Notes under the pieces: model-generated
Told to the model about the DNA's origin: nothing
The model's input: the letters and a program-made list of their open reading frames with translations, nothing else
The model's database searches: none
Shown: piece by piece, positions 1 through 7,261 of the stretch
How positions within the stretch are numbered: position 1 is the stretch's first letter
How the letters are laid out: each line of letters begins with the position of its first letter
NCBI GenBank assembly: GCA_002422685.1
Contig: DITC01000011.1
Span: 1 to 60,851 of the forward strand
Origin: Thauera sp. UBA6194
Lineage (GTDB): Bacteria > Pseudomonadota > Gammaproteobacteria > Burkholderiales > Rhodocyclaceae
Length of the DNA stretch: 60,851 bases
Direction: 5' to 3'
Program-made: the position numbers and the translations under genes

Positions 1-54
1 ATGGGGTTCATGGAGCGCTTACGATTGATCCGCAGGAAAATCAATCGAGTCTGA
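1..54 (+). CDS. 3' end of a gene truncated by the window edge
   Basis: An open frame runs from base 1 to a TGA at 52-54. Its last residues are LIRRKINRV, and the KINRV tail is encoded by the REP unit at 37-64. The next gene downstream is in the same orientation, so this is probably the C-terminus of an upstream gene of the exopolysaccharide region. Nothing can be said about its function. The identical KINRV ending of the next gene supports a real, REP-terminated frame rather than a chance ORF. Confidence 0.45.
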   Translation: MGFMERLRLIRRKINRV

Positions 55-64
55 CCCCATTGAT
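37..64 (+). repeat. REP unit (family 1), single copy
   Basis: The unit has arms AAAATCAAT and ATTGAT around the core CGAGTCTGACCCC. It supplies the stop codon of the frame ending at 54. An 8-bp inverted match (22-29 with 40-47) and GGGGT at 3-7 look like remnants of a lost opposite arm, so this may be a decayed REPIN. Confidence 0.85.
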
Positions 65-121
65 CTGAGTAGCTCGCTCGGGGCTTAGACTTCGGGCTGA
101 ACGGGTTAGGGGAGTGGGGGC

Positions 122-2572
122 GTGGAGGCGAGGGCGAGCGGCGTTGCGGGCAGGCTGGGCTGGGGGGCGTTGGCGCTGGTTGGGGCGCTGGGGCTGGTGG
201 TGTTCGTGGCGCGGCATCCGTTCGGGCCGGCGGTGGCAGGGGCGATTGTGCTGGGTTTCGTGGCGCTGATGAGCGTGCGGCGCGATGCCTGGTTGCTGTG
301 GGTGCCGGCGCTGGCGCCGGTGGTGGATCTGGCGGGGTGGTCGGGGGCGATTCACCTGACCGAGAGCGATGCGCTGGTGATGAGCGCGCTGCTGGTGGGC
401 GGCGTGCGCGCGATGTGGCTGGGGCAGGATAGTGTCGCTGCTGCGGCGAGGCCGGCGGCGAGCGGGCATGCGGGGCGAGGCCGGCGCGCGCCGGCGTGGC
501 GCTTCGGGGTGGTGCAGATTGTGCTGGTGGGGCTGCTGGGGGCGAGCTACCTGGTGTCGACGCAGTGGTCGGCGGCGCTCGAGGCGGCGCGCGATGCGGG
601 GCTGTGGATGGGTTATGGCACGGCGCTGAACGGGCCGCGGCTGGCCAAGGGTTTTGTGTGGGCGGTGTTGTTGCTGCCCTTGCTGGCGCAGGCCATGCGC
701 GACCGCCCGCAGACATCGACCCGATGGCTGGTGTGGGGGCTGATGGCGGGGGCGGTGCTGGTGTCGCTGGCGGCGGTGTGGGAGCGCTGGGCGTTTACCG
801 GGCTGTCGGATTTTGCGAGCGATTACCGCACCACGGCGCTGTTCTGGGAGATGAACGTGGGCGGCGCGACGCTGGACGGCTGGCTGGCGCTGACCGTGCC
901 GGTGGCGCTGTGGTGGGTGCTGCAGCAGCGCGACGCGGGCTGGCGGATGCCGGCGCTGTGGGTCGGGCTGGCGGTGCTGGGCGTGCTGGCTTATGCGAGC
1001 TTCACGACCTTCTCGCGCGGGCTGTATCTGGGGCTGGCGGTGGGGGTGGCGGTGTTGCTGCTGGCGATGCTGCGGCGCGGGGTGTGGCGGGTGTCCGCGG
1101 TGAGCCTGGTGGCGTGGGCGATCTACGCGGCGGGTGTGTCGTGGTGGCTGACGGGGGTGTTCCAGGCCGGAGGCTACCGCGGAGCAGGGGCGATGCTGGG
1201 CGTGGCCCTGGCGGTGTTCGGTGCGGCGCCTGTGCTGGCGCTGGCGTCGGCGCGGGCGCTGGCTGGGGCGGTGGTGCTGGCGCTGATCGGTGCCGCCGCG
1301 AGCGTGGTGGCCATGCTGGTGGTGCCCAAGGGGGTGTATCTGGCTTATGCGATCAGTGCGGCCTTGCTGGGTGTGGCCTTGTTTGCGCGCTGGCCGGCTG
1401 GGCTGGAGCGCTGGGCAACGGGCCTGGTGGGCGCGCTGCTGGGCTGGCTCGCAGTCAATGCGGTACTGGTGAGCCAGTACTGGGCCGAGTCGGATGGCCT
1501 GTTGCCCGCGTTGCTGTGCGTGCTGTGGCTGCTGCTGCCCTTGGTGTGGGCGCGCGCACGGCCCGCGCGCTGCTGGCGGCCGACGCCGCACGGCTGGGTG
1601 CTGGTGTCGATGTGCCTGGGTGCGATTGTGATCGCGGTTGTGAGTTTGAACACCTACTACGCCGCCACCCGCATGGAGCGCGCCGCGGCCGACCTGGAGG
1701 GGCGTTTCGCGCACTGGTCCTACGCGGCGTCCTTGCCGTTCGTGCAGGGGGCGCAGTGGCTGGGGGTGGGCGTGGGGCAGTTTGCCGAGGCGTATTTCTG
1801 GCAGGCGCCGCAGGGGGTGTTTCCGGGCTCGCACGGGCTGGGCCTCGACGCGGGTAATCCGTATCTGAAGCTGGGCGCGCCGCGTCATGTGCTGGGCTTT
1901 GGCGAACTGTACCGGGTGTCGCAGCGCGTGTCGCCGACGCTGGCGCCGCCGCTGCACCTGAGCCTGCGCGCGCGCGCGCCCGAGGCCGACGCGCGGCTGA
2001 CGGTGGAGGTGTGCCGCAAGCATCTGCTCTACGAGGCGGGCTGCACGACGGGTGGGCTGCGTCTGCCGAAGGGCGACGCATGGACGACGCAGCAGCTGGT
2101 GCTCGAGGCCGCACGCCTGGGCGGCGCGGGGGCGCCGCTGCCACGGGTGACGGTGTTCTCTATCGCCAACGCGAGCCGCGCCCTGGTCGAGGTGGATGAG
2201 ATCAGCCTGGTCGATGCGCGTGGCCGCGAGCTGCTGGACAACGGCGGCTTTGCGCAGGCGGGGGATCGCTGGTTCTTCACCAGCGACCGCCACCACCTGC
2301 CCTGGCATGCGAAGAACCTGTGGCTGCATTACTTCGTCGAGCAGGGCTGGCTGGGGCTGGTGGCGTTTTCGCTGCTGTGCGTGGCGGCCGTGTCGCGCCT
2401 GGTGATCGGCCGCGCCGCAGCCCATCCGCTGGCGCCGCCGCTGCTCGCCGGGCTGGTGGCCTTCTTCATTGTCGGCGCCTTCGACAGCCTGGTCGACGCG
2501 CCGCGCTTGGCGGTGCTCGCCTTCCTCGTGATGTTCACCGCCCTGGGCGTGCGCAAAATCAATCGAGTCTGA
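122..2572 (+). CDS. O-antigen ligase/polymerase-like polytopic membrane protein of an exopolysaccharide locus
   Basis: This 816-residue protein starts at GTG. Roughly a dozen hydrophobic helices occupy residues 10-520, with an FSRGLYLGLA segment near 297-306. A long hydrophilic, beta-rich periplasmic insertion follows (about 545-725), then HAKNLWLHYFVEQGWLGL near 728-745 and further helices. The HNLWLH..EQGWLG pattern and topology are those of Wzy/WaaL-type O-antigen ligases, which join or polymerise polysaccharide on the outer face of the inner membrane. The insertion makes it longer than the usual 400-500 residues. Exosortase-A-type neighbours (PLP decarboxylase, acyl-CoA ligase) point to exopolysaccharide export. 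The C-terminus KINRV and the stop codon come from the REPIN at 2555-2616, so the native end may have been replaced. The family is fairly sure; the substrate is unknown. Confidence 0.75.
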   Translation: MEARASGVAGRLGWGALALVGALGLVVFVARHPFGPAVAGAIVLGFVALMSVRRDAWLLWVPALAPVVDLAGWSGAIHLTESDALVMSALLVGGVRAMWLGQDSVAAAARPAASGHAGRGRRAPAWRFGVVQIVLVGLLGASYLVSTQWSAALEAARDAGLWMGYGTALNGPRLAKGFVWAVLLLPLLAQAMRDRPQTSTRWLVWGLMAGAVLVSLAAVWERWAFTGLSDFASDYRTTALFWEMNVGGATLDGWLALTVPVALWWVLQQRDAGWRMPALWVGLAVLGVLAYASFTTFSRGLYLGLAVGVAVLLLAMLRRGVWRVSAVSLVAWAIYAAGVSWWLTGVFQAGGYRGAGAMLGVALAVFGAAPVLALASARALAGAVVLALIGAAASVVAMLVVPKGVYLAYAISAALLGVALFARWPAGLERWATGLVGALLGWLAVNAVLVSQYWAESDGLLPALLCVLWLLLPLVWARARPARCWRPTPHGWVLVSMCLGAIVIAVVSLNTYYAATRMERAAADLEGRFAHWSYAASLPFVQGAQWLGVGVGQFAEAYFWQAPQGVFPGSHGLGLDAGNPYLKLGAPRHVLGFGELYRVSQRVSPTLAPPLHLSLRARAPEADARLTVEVCRKHLLYEAGCTTGGLRLPKGDAWTTQQLVLEAARLGGAGAPLPRVTVFSIANASRALVEVDEISLVDARGRELLDNGGFAQAGDRWFFTSDRHHLPWHAKNLWLHYFVEQGWLGLVAFSLLCVAAVSRLVIGRAAAHPLAPPLLAGLVAFFIVGAFDSLVDAPRLAVLAFLVMFTALGVRKINRV

Positions 2573-2616
2573 CCCCATTGAAATCAAAATCAATGGGGTC
2601 AGACTCGATTGATTTT
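2555..2616. repeat. REPIN: two inverted REP units (family 1)
   Basis: The arm at 2555-2581 is the exact reverse complement of 2590-2616 (27 bp each), with an 8-base loop. The first arm carries the TGA stop of the preceding membrane-protein gene. Such a perfect inverted pair is the typical form of a RAYT-mobilised REPIN. Confidence 0.9.
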
Positions 2617-2773
2617 GGGATGGCGGGCCCGGGTGTCGGAATTTTTTACACGGGAGGGGCGCGGCGTGCCATGACGCCCGGTATGGGGGTGTGCCGTGTG
2701 GGCGCAAGTCCTTGATTCAACGCTACAGGGGCGCTTTTGCGTGAATGTGGAGAATGAATCTTGCTTGCGTCAG

Positions 2774-2816
2774 CAGGAGCGCACTCCTGGGTGAGTGCGT
2801 GCGGGGACGTCCCCGC
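2774..2816. other. two adjacent small palindromes upstream of a short ORF
   Basis: A hairpin CAGGAG-CGCA-CTCCTG (2774-2789) is followed by the perfect 16-bp palindrome GCGGGGACGTCCCCGC (2801-2816). They lie in the 228-base gap before the short ORF at 2845. They could be a leader structure or a protein-binding site. No function is evident. Confidence 0.35.
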
Positions 2817-2844
2817 TTGCGATCTTGCGGAAAGGGGCTGGCGG

Positions 2845-3084
2845 ATGGAGCAGCGCAACCGACTGAAATTACGTCGCCTGATCGATCTGTGTATCGAGGC
2901 GGTCGGGCGCGGTTTCATGCCTTTACCGCAGGCGGCGCAGACCATGGAAGAGGCGGGCGCGCCGTTCGAGGTCGTGTGCCGCGTGCTGATGCCGTTCAAG
3001 CAGGGCGCGTCAGACCAGCACCTCGGTGACCGCGGGGTGGCCCAGGAAGCGCTGCGGGCTGGCGGTGGCGCCGTAGGCACCTGA
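2845..3084 (+). CDS. small hypothetical protein
   Basis: This 79-residue ORF begins MEQRNRLKLRRLIDLCIEAV and includes AAQTMEEAGAPFEVVCRVL, a helical, protein-like composition. A GGAAAGGGG stretch lies about 8 bases before the ATG. Its last 75 bases overlap the 3' end of the opposite-strand decarboxylase, and there its composition looks like a shadow frame, so the true end is uncertain. It has no phosphopantetheine DSL motif, so it is not an acyl carrier protein. I recognise no family. Confidence 0.4.
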   Translation: MEQRNRLKLRRLIDLCIEAVGRGFMPLPQAAQTMEEAGAPFEVVCRVLMPFKQGASDQHLGDRGVAQEALRAGGGAVGT

Positions 3085-4251
3085 CTGGTAGATGGCCACG
3101 AGATCGCCGGGCTCGGCGGCGGGCAGGGCCATGCGGTCGGCGAGCAGGTCGAGCGGGGTGCACAGCGGGCCGACGATCGAGACGGTTTCCATGTCGCTGG
3201 CGCCCATGCGGTTGGCGATGGCGGTGGGGTAGTTCTTGCGGATGACCTGGCCGAAGTTGCCCGAGGCCGACAGGTGGTGGTGCAGGCCGCCGTCGGTGAC
3301 CAGGTAGGTGAGGCCGCGCGACACTTTCTTGTCCAGCACCTTGGCCACGTACAGGCCCGCTTCGCCGACGAAGTAGCGGCCGAGTTCGATGACGATTTCG
3401 GCTTGCGGCAGGGCTGTCTTTGCCTGCTCGACGATGTCGGCGAGGTTGGCGCCGATGGGCGCGAGATCGAGCGGCTGTTCGCCCGGGAAGTAGGGGATGC
3501 CGAAGCCGCCACCGAGGTTGAGGAACCTGACCGGCGAGGGGGCATGTTCGGCCAGTCGGCAGGCGAGCGCGAAGCTCTTTTGCTGGGCCTCGACGATGGA
3601 TTCGGGCTTGAGGTTCTGCGAGCCGGCGAAGAGGTGAAAGCCCTCGAAGGCCAGCCCGGCGCGGCCGATTTCGGCGAGCAGCTCGGGCACCTGCTCGGCA
3701 TCGACGCCGAACTGCTTGGGCCCGCCGCCCATCTTCATGCCCGAGGACTTGAGCTCGAAATCCGGATTGACGCGCACCGCCACCCGCGCCGGCAGGCCGC
3801 GCGCCTGCTGCGCGGCGGCCAGCAGCGGCAGCTCGCGGAAGGATTCGACGTTGATCAGGATGCCGGCGGCCACGGACTGATGCAGCTCGGCCTCGGTTTT
3901 GCCGGGGCCGGCGAAGCTGATCTCCTGCGGATCGGCGCCCGCGTCCAGCGCCACCAGCAGCTCGCCCGCCGAGGCCACGTCGATGCCATCGACCAGGCGC
4001 GCCATGTGGCACACCAGCGCCGGCATGGGGTTGGCCTTCATCGCGTAGTGCAGCTTGATCGCCTTTGGCAGCGCCGCGCGTAACTGCGCCACGCGCGCGT
4101 CGAGCAAGCTGCGGTCATACACATAGAACGGCGTGCGCCCCACGCGCGCGGCGATGCGGCTGATCGGCTGGCCGTTGACGAGCAGCTCGCCGCCTGCGCT
4201 GCGGAACTGCGACATCGGGGTATGGACGGGCGGCTGGCGGGTCTCGGTCAT
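3010..4251 (-). CDS. PLP-dependent decarboxylase, exosortase A-associated type
   Basis: This 413-residue fold-III (LysA/DapDC-like) decarboxylase has the PLP lysine in LHYAMKANP (about K72), the phosphate-binding glycine loop GGGFGIPY near 248, and C-terminal GPLCTPLD and YQSGAYGATAS segments. It resembles the decarboxylases that accompany exosortase A exopolysaccharide loci (TIGR03099-like, from memory) more than LysA of lysine synthesis, and a matching acyl-CoA ligase lies at 10517-12103. The substrate is unknown. Two starts are possible: the ATG used here, or one at 4215 (MSQFRSAG), which fits the usual family start. Neither has a strong ribosome-binding site. The gene is bounded by REPINs on both sides. 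Confidence 0.8.
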   Translation of the reverse strand: MTETRQPPVHTPMSQFRSAGGELLVNGQPISRIAARVGRTPFYVYDRSLLDARVAQLRAALPKAIKLHYAMKANPMPALVCHMARLVDGIDVASAGELLVALDAGADPQEISFAGPGKTEAELHQSVAAGILINVESFRELPLLAAAQQARGLPARVAVRVNPDFELKSSGMKMGGGPKQFGVDAEQVPELLAEIGRAGLAFEGFHLFAGSQNLKPESIVEAQQKSFALACRLAEHAPSPVRFLNLGGGFGIPYFPGEQPLDLAPIGANLADIVEQAKTALPQAEIVIELGRYFVGEAGLYVAKVLDKKVSRGLTYLVTDGGLHHHLSASGNFGQVIRKNYPTAIANRMGASDMETVSIVGPLCTPLDLLADRMALPAAEPGDLVAIYQSGAYGATASPQRFLGHPAVTEVLV

Positions 4252-4327
4252 GGCGGGCTCGGATGTTTTGCGGTTCGGGCCGGATTGTACCGGCTGGCCG
4301 TCCGTCGGCGCGCGCTGCGGCTGGCAG

Positions 4328-4392
4328 AAAAATCAATGGGGTCAGACTCGATTGATTTTCCGGATCAATCGAGTCTGACCCCATTGATTTTT
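4328..4392. repeat. REPIN upstream of the RAYT gene
   Basis: The arms 4328-4356 and 4364-4392 are perfect 29-bp reverse complements around a 7-base loop. The element lies between the divergent decarboxylase and RAYT genes, 61 bases before the RAYT start. A REPIN next to its RAYT gene is the expected arrangement for a founder locus. Confidence 0.92.
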
Positions 4393-4453
4393 CTGTCACA
4401 CCGGATATATGAGCAGGTAATATGCTTTCGGTATTTATACAGAGGAGATGGCC

Positions 4454-5167
4454 ATGGCGCGTCAGCCGCGATTCGTTGTTCCCGGGTTGCCGCAGCACGT
4501 GATCCAGCGTGGCAACAATCGCCAGCCGATCTTCACTGTGGAGGCGGACTATCGGTTCTTTCTCGACTTGCTCCAGGCGAGTTCCGAGCGCTTCGGGGTG
4601 CTGGTGCATGCCTATGTATTGATGACCAATCATGTCCATCTGCTCGTGACGCCGGAAGCTTCGTCGGGCCTTGCGCGCATGATGCAGGGCATCGGCCGAC
4701 GGTATGTGCGCCATTTCAACGACACCTACGAGCGCACGGGTTCGCTCTGGGAAGGACGTTACCGCGCCACCGTGGTCGAGAGCGCGCGCTATCTGCTGGC
4801 CTGCATGCGCTACATCGAGCTCAATCCGGTGCGGGCAGGACTCGTGCGCGCGCCCGGTGACTATCGGTGGTCCAGCTATCGTTGCAATGCGCACGGTCAG
4901 CCCGATCCGCTCGTGATGCCGCATGACGAATATCTGGCACTCGCCCGCGACGCCGATGCGCGCCTGGAGGCGTATCGGCGGCTCTTTTGCGTGGAGGGGG
5001 ATGAGGTCCGGGACGAGGACATCCGCGCCGCAACGAACAAGGCCTGGGCGCTGGGGAGCGAGGACTTCATCGCCGACATCGAGAGGCAGGCCGCCCGGCG
5101 CGCGTCAGCGCTGCCCCGAGGCGGTGATCACAAATCGGAGCTGTTCCGCCGGATCAATCGAGTCTGA
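4454..5167 (+). CDS. REP-associated tyrosine transposase (RAYT, Y1_Tnp family)
   Basis: This 237-residue HUH single-strand transposase is related to the IS200/IS605 TnpA group. H60-V-H62 within MTNHVHLLV is the metal-binding HUH pair, and Y84 in GIGRRYVRHFN is the likely nucleophile. The conserved GSLWEGRYRA and ELNPVRAGLV segments follow. RAYTs cleave and move REP/REPIN DNA and are normally single-copy residents without a transposon of their own. The start at 4454 is preferred over the ATG at 4448, because AGAGGAG at 4441-4447 would abut the latter. A REPIN precedes the gene and a REP unit ends it: the last residues RINRV and the TGA are REP-encoded. It overlaps the opposite-strand NnrS-like gene by 14 bases inside that REP. 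Confidence 0.93.
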   Translation: MARQPRFVVPGLPQHVIQRGNNRQPIFTVEADYRFFLDLLQASSERFGVLVHAYVLMTNHVHLLVTPEASSGLARMMQGIGRRYVRHFNDTYERTGSLWEGRYRATVVESARYLLACMRYIELNPVRAGLVRAPGDYRWSSYRCNAHGQPDPLVMPHDEYLALARDADARLEAYRRLFCVEGDEVRDEDIRAATNKAWALGSEDFIADIERQAARRASALPRGGDHKSELFRRINRV

Positions 5168-5180
5168 CCCCATTGATTTT
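5152..5180 (+). repeat. REP unit (family 1) shared by two convergent stop codons
   Basis: This single unit carries the TGA of the RAYT gene on the plus strand (5165-5167) and the TGA of the NnrS-like gene on the minus strand (complement of 5154-5156). Both flanking proteins therefore end within one 29-base repeat. Confidence 0.92.
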
Positions 5181-6278
5181 GCGGCGACGGCTGCGGCCCT
5201 TGGGCTGGCGGGCGCCGCGGATGACGCTGGCGATCATGGTGGCGATGAAAACGACGAGGGCGGCGGCGTTGGCGAGCGCGCCCCATTGGCGCAGGGCGAG
5301 GTTCTCGGTGAGGCCGCCGAACACGCGCAGCGCGAGCGACAGGTGCAGCAGCGCGAGCGGCACGTAGAAGAAGGGATGGTAGGGGATCTTCACCTTGAGC
5401 ACGGCCGGGAAGATGATCGCCGCGTGGCCGAAGACCATGGCGAAGACGAAGCCGAGCGCGAGCGCATGCATCGCCACGTCGTGCAGCGGGCTGGCCGGGC
5501 TGAAGCCGCCAGCCAGGCCCGCGAGCGCGCCCGCGCCCAGCCAGACGTAGCCGGTGAGCAGGCAGATGCCGATGAAGCGGGTGAGCCCCTGCTGCCCGGC
5601 GGTGTGGCGGGCGATGTCGAACACCAGCAGCCACACGGCCATGGCGAGCATGCCGGCCGAGAACACCATGAGCCCGATGGTCTCGTCGAAGGCGGCGATG
5701 ATCGCGCCGCCGAGGATGACGGCGGTGACGAGCACGAAGCTGGGCGGCGCAGCCGGGCGCACCGGCAGGAAGCGCGTGAGCTCGAGCCGCTCGCCTGCGA
5801 TGGTGAGCACAAGGAAGGCTAGCCATAGCGGGACCGCGGCATGCACGTTGCCGGTGGCGATCCAGGCCAGGTTGCCGGCCAGCCAGCACGCAGCGCCGAC
5901 CGCGAGCATCACGGTAAACAGCGCCGTCTGCCGCCGGGTGACCATGATGCCGCCCGCCACCAGCACGCCCGAGCCCAGCACCAGCAGGCACTGCGCGACC
6001 ACGAGCGGCCCGCCCACCAGCAGCAGTACGCCGGCGCCGCCGGAGAGCGCGGGCCCGAGGTAGGGCCACAGCCCGCCGAGCGCGACCGCGCGCTCGAGGC
6101 AGATCACTGTTCCGAAGAAGGCGCCGATCATCAGCGCGGCATGGTTGCCGGCCTGCATGGCGCCGAACTCGGGCATCACCAGACCGAGCCGGGTGAGCCC
6201 GGCGAGCACGCCGGTGACGAGCGAGGCGAGGCCGAGTACCAGCAGTGGCACCCGCGCGAGCGGCGGCAGGGCGCTCAT
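5154..6278 (-). CDS. NnrS-like polytopic membrane protein
   Basis: This 374-residue protein is almost entirely hydrophobic, with about 11-12 predicted helices. It contains HDVAMHALALGFVFAMVFGHAAIIFPAVL, with histidines placed within helices. This pattern and the length resemble NnrS, a haem/copper membrane protein linked to nitric oxide or nitrosative stress in denitrifiers. The assignment is by resemblance only. The ATG overlaps the TGA of the upstream MIP18-family gene (ATGA), indicating translational coupling. The C-terminus KINGVRLD and the stop are REP-encoded, so the original end is probably altered after the basic stretch GRSRRR. Confidence 0.6.
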   Translation of the reverse strand: MSALPPLARVPLLVLGLASLVTGVLAGLTRLGLVMPEFGAMQAGNHAALMIGAFFGTVICLERAVALGGLWPYLGPALSGGAGVLLLVGGPLVVAQCLLVLGSGVLVAGGIMVTRRQTALFTVMLAVGAACWLAGNLAWIATGNVHAAVPLWLAFLVLTIAGERLELTRFLPVRPAAPPSFVLVTAVILGGAIIAAFDETIGLMVFSAGMLAMAVWLLVFDIARHTAGQQGLTRFIGICLLTGYVWLGAGALAGLAGGFSPASPLHDVAMHALALGFVFAMVFGHAAIIFPAVLKVKIPYHPFFYVPLALLHLSLALRVFGGLTENLALRQWGALANAAALVVFIATMIASVIRGARQPKGRSRRRKINGVRLD

Positions 6279-6595
6279 CGCTTCCAGCCGAAGTGTTCGC
6301 GCGCTTCGGGGGCCATGCGCTCGGGTGTCCAGGGCGGATCCCACACCAGCTCGACGCGGATGTCGACCTCGGGCGGCAGCATCGGGTCGAGCACGCTGTC
6401 GATGTCGTCGAGGATCATGTCGGCGAGCGGGCAGGCGGGTGAGGTCATGGTCATCTCGACGTAGACCTTGCCGGGCTCGCACTCGATCTTGTAGATGAGC
6501 CCGAGATCGACGATGTTCATGCCGACTTCGGGGTCCATGACCAGCCGCAGCGCGCTGCGGATGGCTTCGGCGTCGGGGGTGGGGGCACTGCTCAC
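6275..6595 (-). CDS. MIP18/DUF59 family iron-sulfur cluster assembly factor
   Basis: This 106-residue protein has the DUF59 pattern: DPEVGMNIVDLGLIYKI near the N-terminus, then VEMTMTSPACPLADMI with the conserved cysteine, and a C-terminal VWDPPWTPERM. Related proteins (SufT, PaaD, MIP18) help to build or transfer Fe-S clusters; the client here is unknown. The GTG start at 6595 is chosen because AAGGAG lies 7 bases before it. It sits 16 bases after the Uma2-family gene and is coupled to the NnrS-like gene, suggesting a three-gene unit and perhaps a metal-centre role for the membrane protein. Confidence 0.85.
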   Translation of the reverse strand: MSSAPTPDAEAIRSALRLVMDPEVGMNIVDLGLIYKIECEPGKVYVEMTMTSPACPLADMILDDIDSVLDPMLPPEVDIRVELVWDPPWTPERMAPEAREHFGWKR

Positions 6596-6611
6596 GAGAG
6601 GCTCCTTGTCG

Positions 6612-7175
6612 TCAGTCGTCCAGGTCCTCGAAGGCCTCGTCGGGCGACAGCGCCAGCTCGATGCTTTCCAGCTGCAGTGCGGGGCCGCCGGCTTCGCTGT
6701 CGAACATGAGCCAGTGGTCGGCTTCGCGCCGGTAGAGCTCGAGTCTGCGCTGGTCGACGTCCACGATGAGGTATTCCTGCAGGTCGGCCAGTTTGCGGTA
6801 GGCGGCAAACTTGGCGCCGCGGTCGTAGGCGGCGGTCGAGTTGGAGAGCACCTCGACGATGAGCTTGGGGTGCTCGATCGCGAGTTCGGCGCGGCGGTCG
6901 CGCTCGTCGCAGGTGACCATCACGTCGGGGTAGAAGTAGGCGTCGGCCGCGGCGACGAATAGCTTCATGTCCGACATGAAGGCGTTGCAGCGGCTGCCTT
7001 TGACATGCTCGCGGAGCTTTGCGTAGATGGCTCCCGAAGCGAGCGCATGTGCCCTGCGCACCCCCACCATCGCGAACACCTCGCCCGCGATGTACTCGTG
7101 CTTGTCCGGCTGTTCGGCCTCCCACTCGAGGTAGGCCTGACGGTTCAGCGCTGAGGCTTCCTGTGCGTATCCCAT
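6612..7175 (-). CDS. Uma2-family (DUF820) predicted PD-(D/E)XK nuclease
   Basis: This 187-residue protein has the family sequence order: N-terminal YLEWEAEQPDKHEYIAGEVF, YPDVMVTCDE, IEHPKLIVEVLSNSTAAYDRG, KFAAYRKL and EYLIVDVDQRR. The spaced D, E-V and K residues match the PD-(D/E)XK nuclease core of Uma2 proteins, whose biological role is largely unknown; they are common as mobile accessory genes. The ATG at 7175 has AGGAG 7 bases upstream, whereas the longer frame starts inside a REP. It is the first gene of a REP-bounded block with the DUF59 and NnrS-like genes. Confidence 0.85.
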   Translation of the reverse strand: MGYAQEASALNRQAYLEWEAEQPDKHEYIAGEVFAMVGVRRAHALASGAIYAKLREHVKGSRCNAFMSDMKLFVAAADAYFYPDVMVTCDERDRRAELAIEHPKLIVEVLSNSTAAYDRGAKFAAYRKLADLQEYLIVDVDQRRLELYRREADHWLMFDSEAGGPALQLESIELALSPDEAFEDLDD

Positions 7176-7234
7176 GGGGGGCTCCTGTTCGTCAGCCGCC
7201 ATTGTGGGCGAGGCAGGGGCAAGGTTCAACGCAG

Positions 7235-7261
7235 GATCAATCGAGTCTGACCCCATTGAAA
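7235..7261 (+). repeat. REP unit (family 1), single copy
   Basis: The unit contains the core CGAGTCTGACCCC with a GATCAAT left arm and ATTGAAA on the right. On the minus strand it encodes the NGVRLD tail and TGA (complement of 7237-7239) of the asparagine-synthase-like gene. It also lies 60 bases upstream of the Uma2 gene. Confidence 0.88.

Noticed and set aside
41..2707. 888-residue minus-strand open frame opposite the O-antigen-ligase-like gene
   Set aside because: It is rich in Arg, His, Gln and Pro, has no domain pattern, and runs through a REPIN. The opposite strand has clear membrane-protein sequence.
4328..5180. Complete IS200/IS605 insertion sequence
   Set aside because: The transposase is of the RAYT branch, and the flanking hairpins also occur at sites with no transposase, which fits a REP/REPIN system rather than an autonomous IS.
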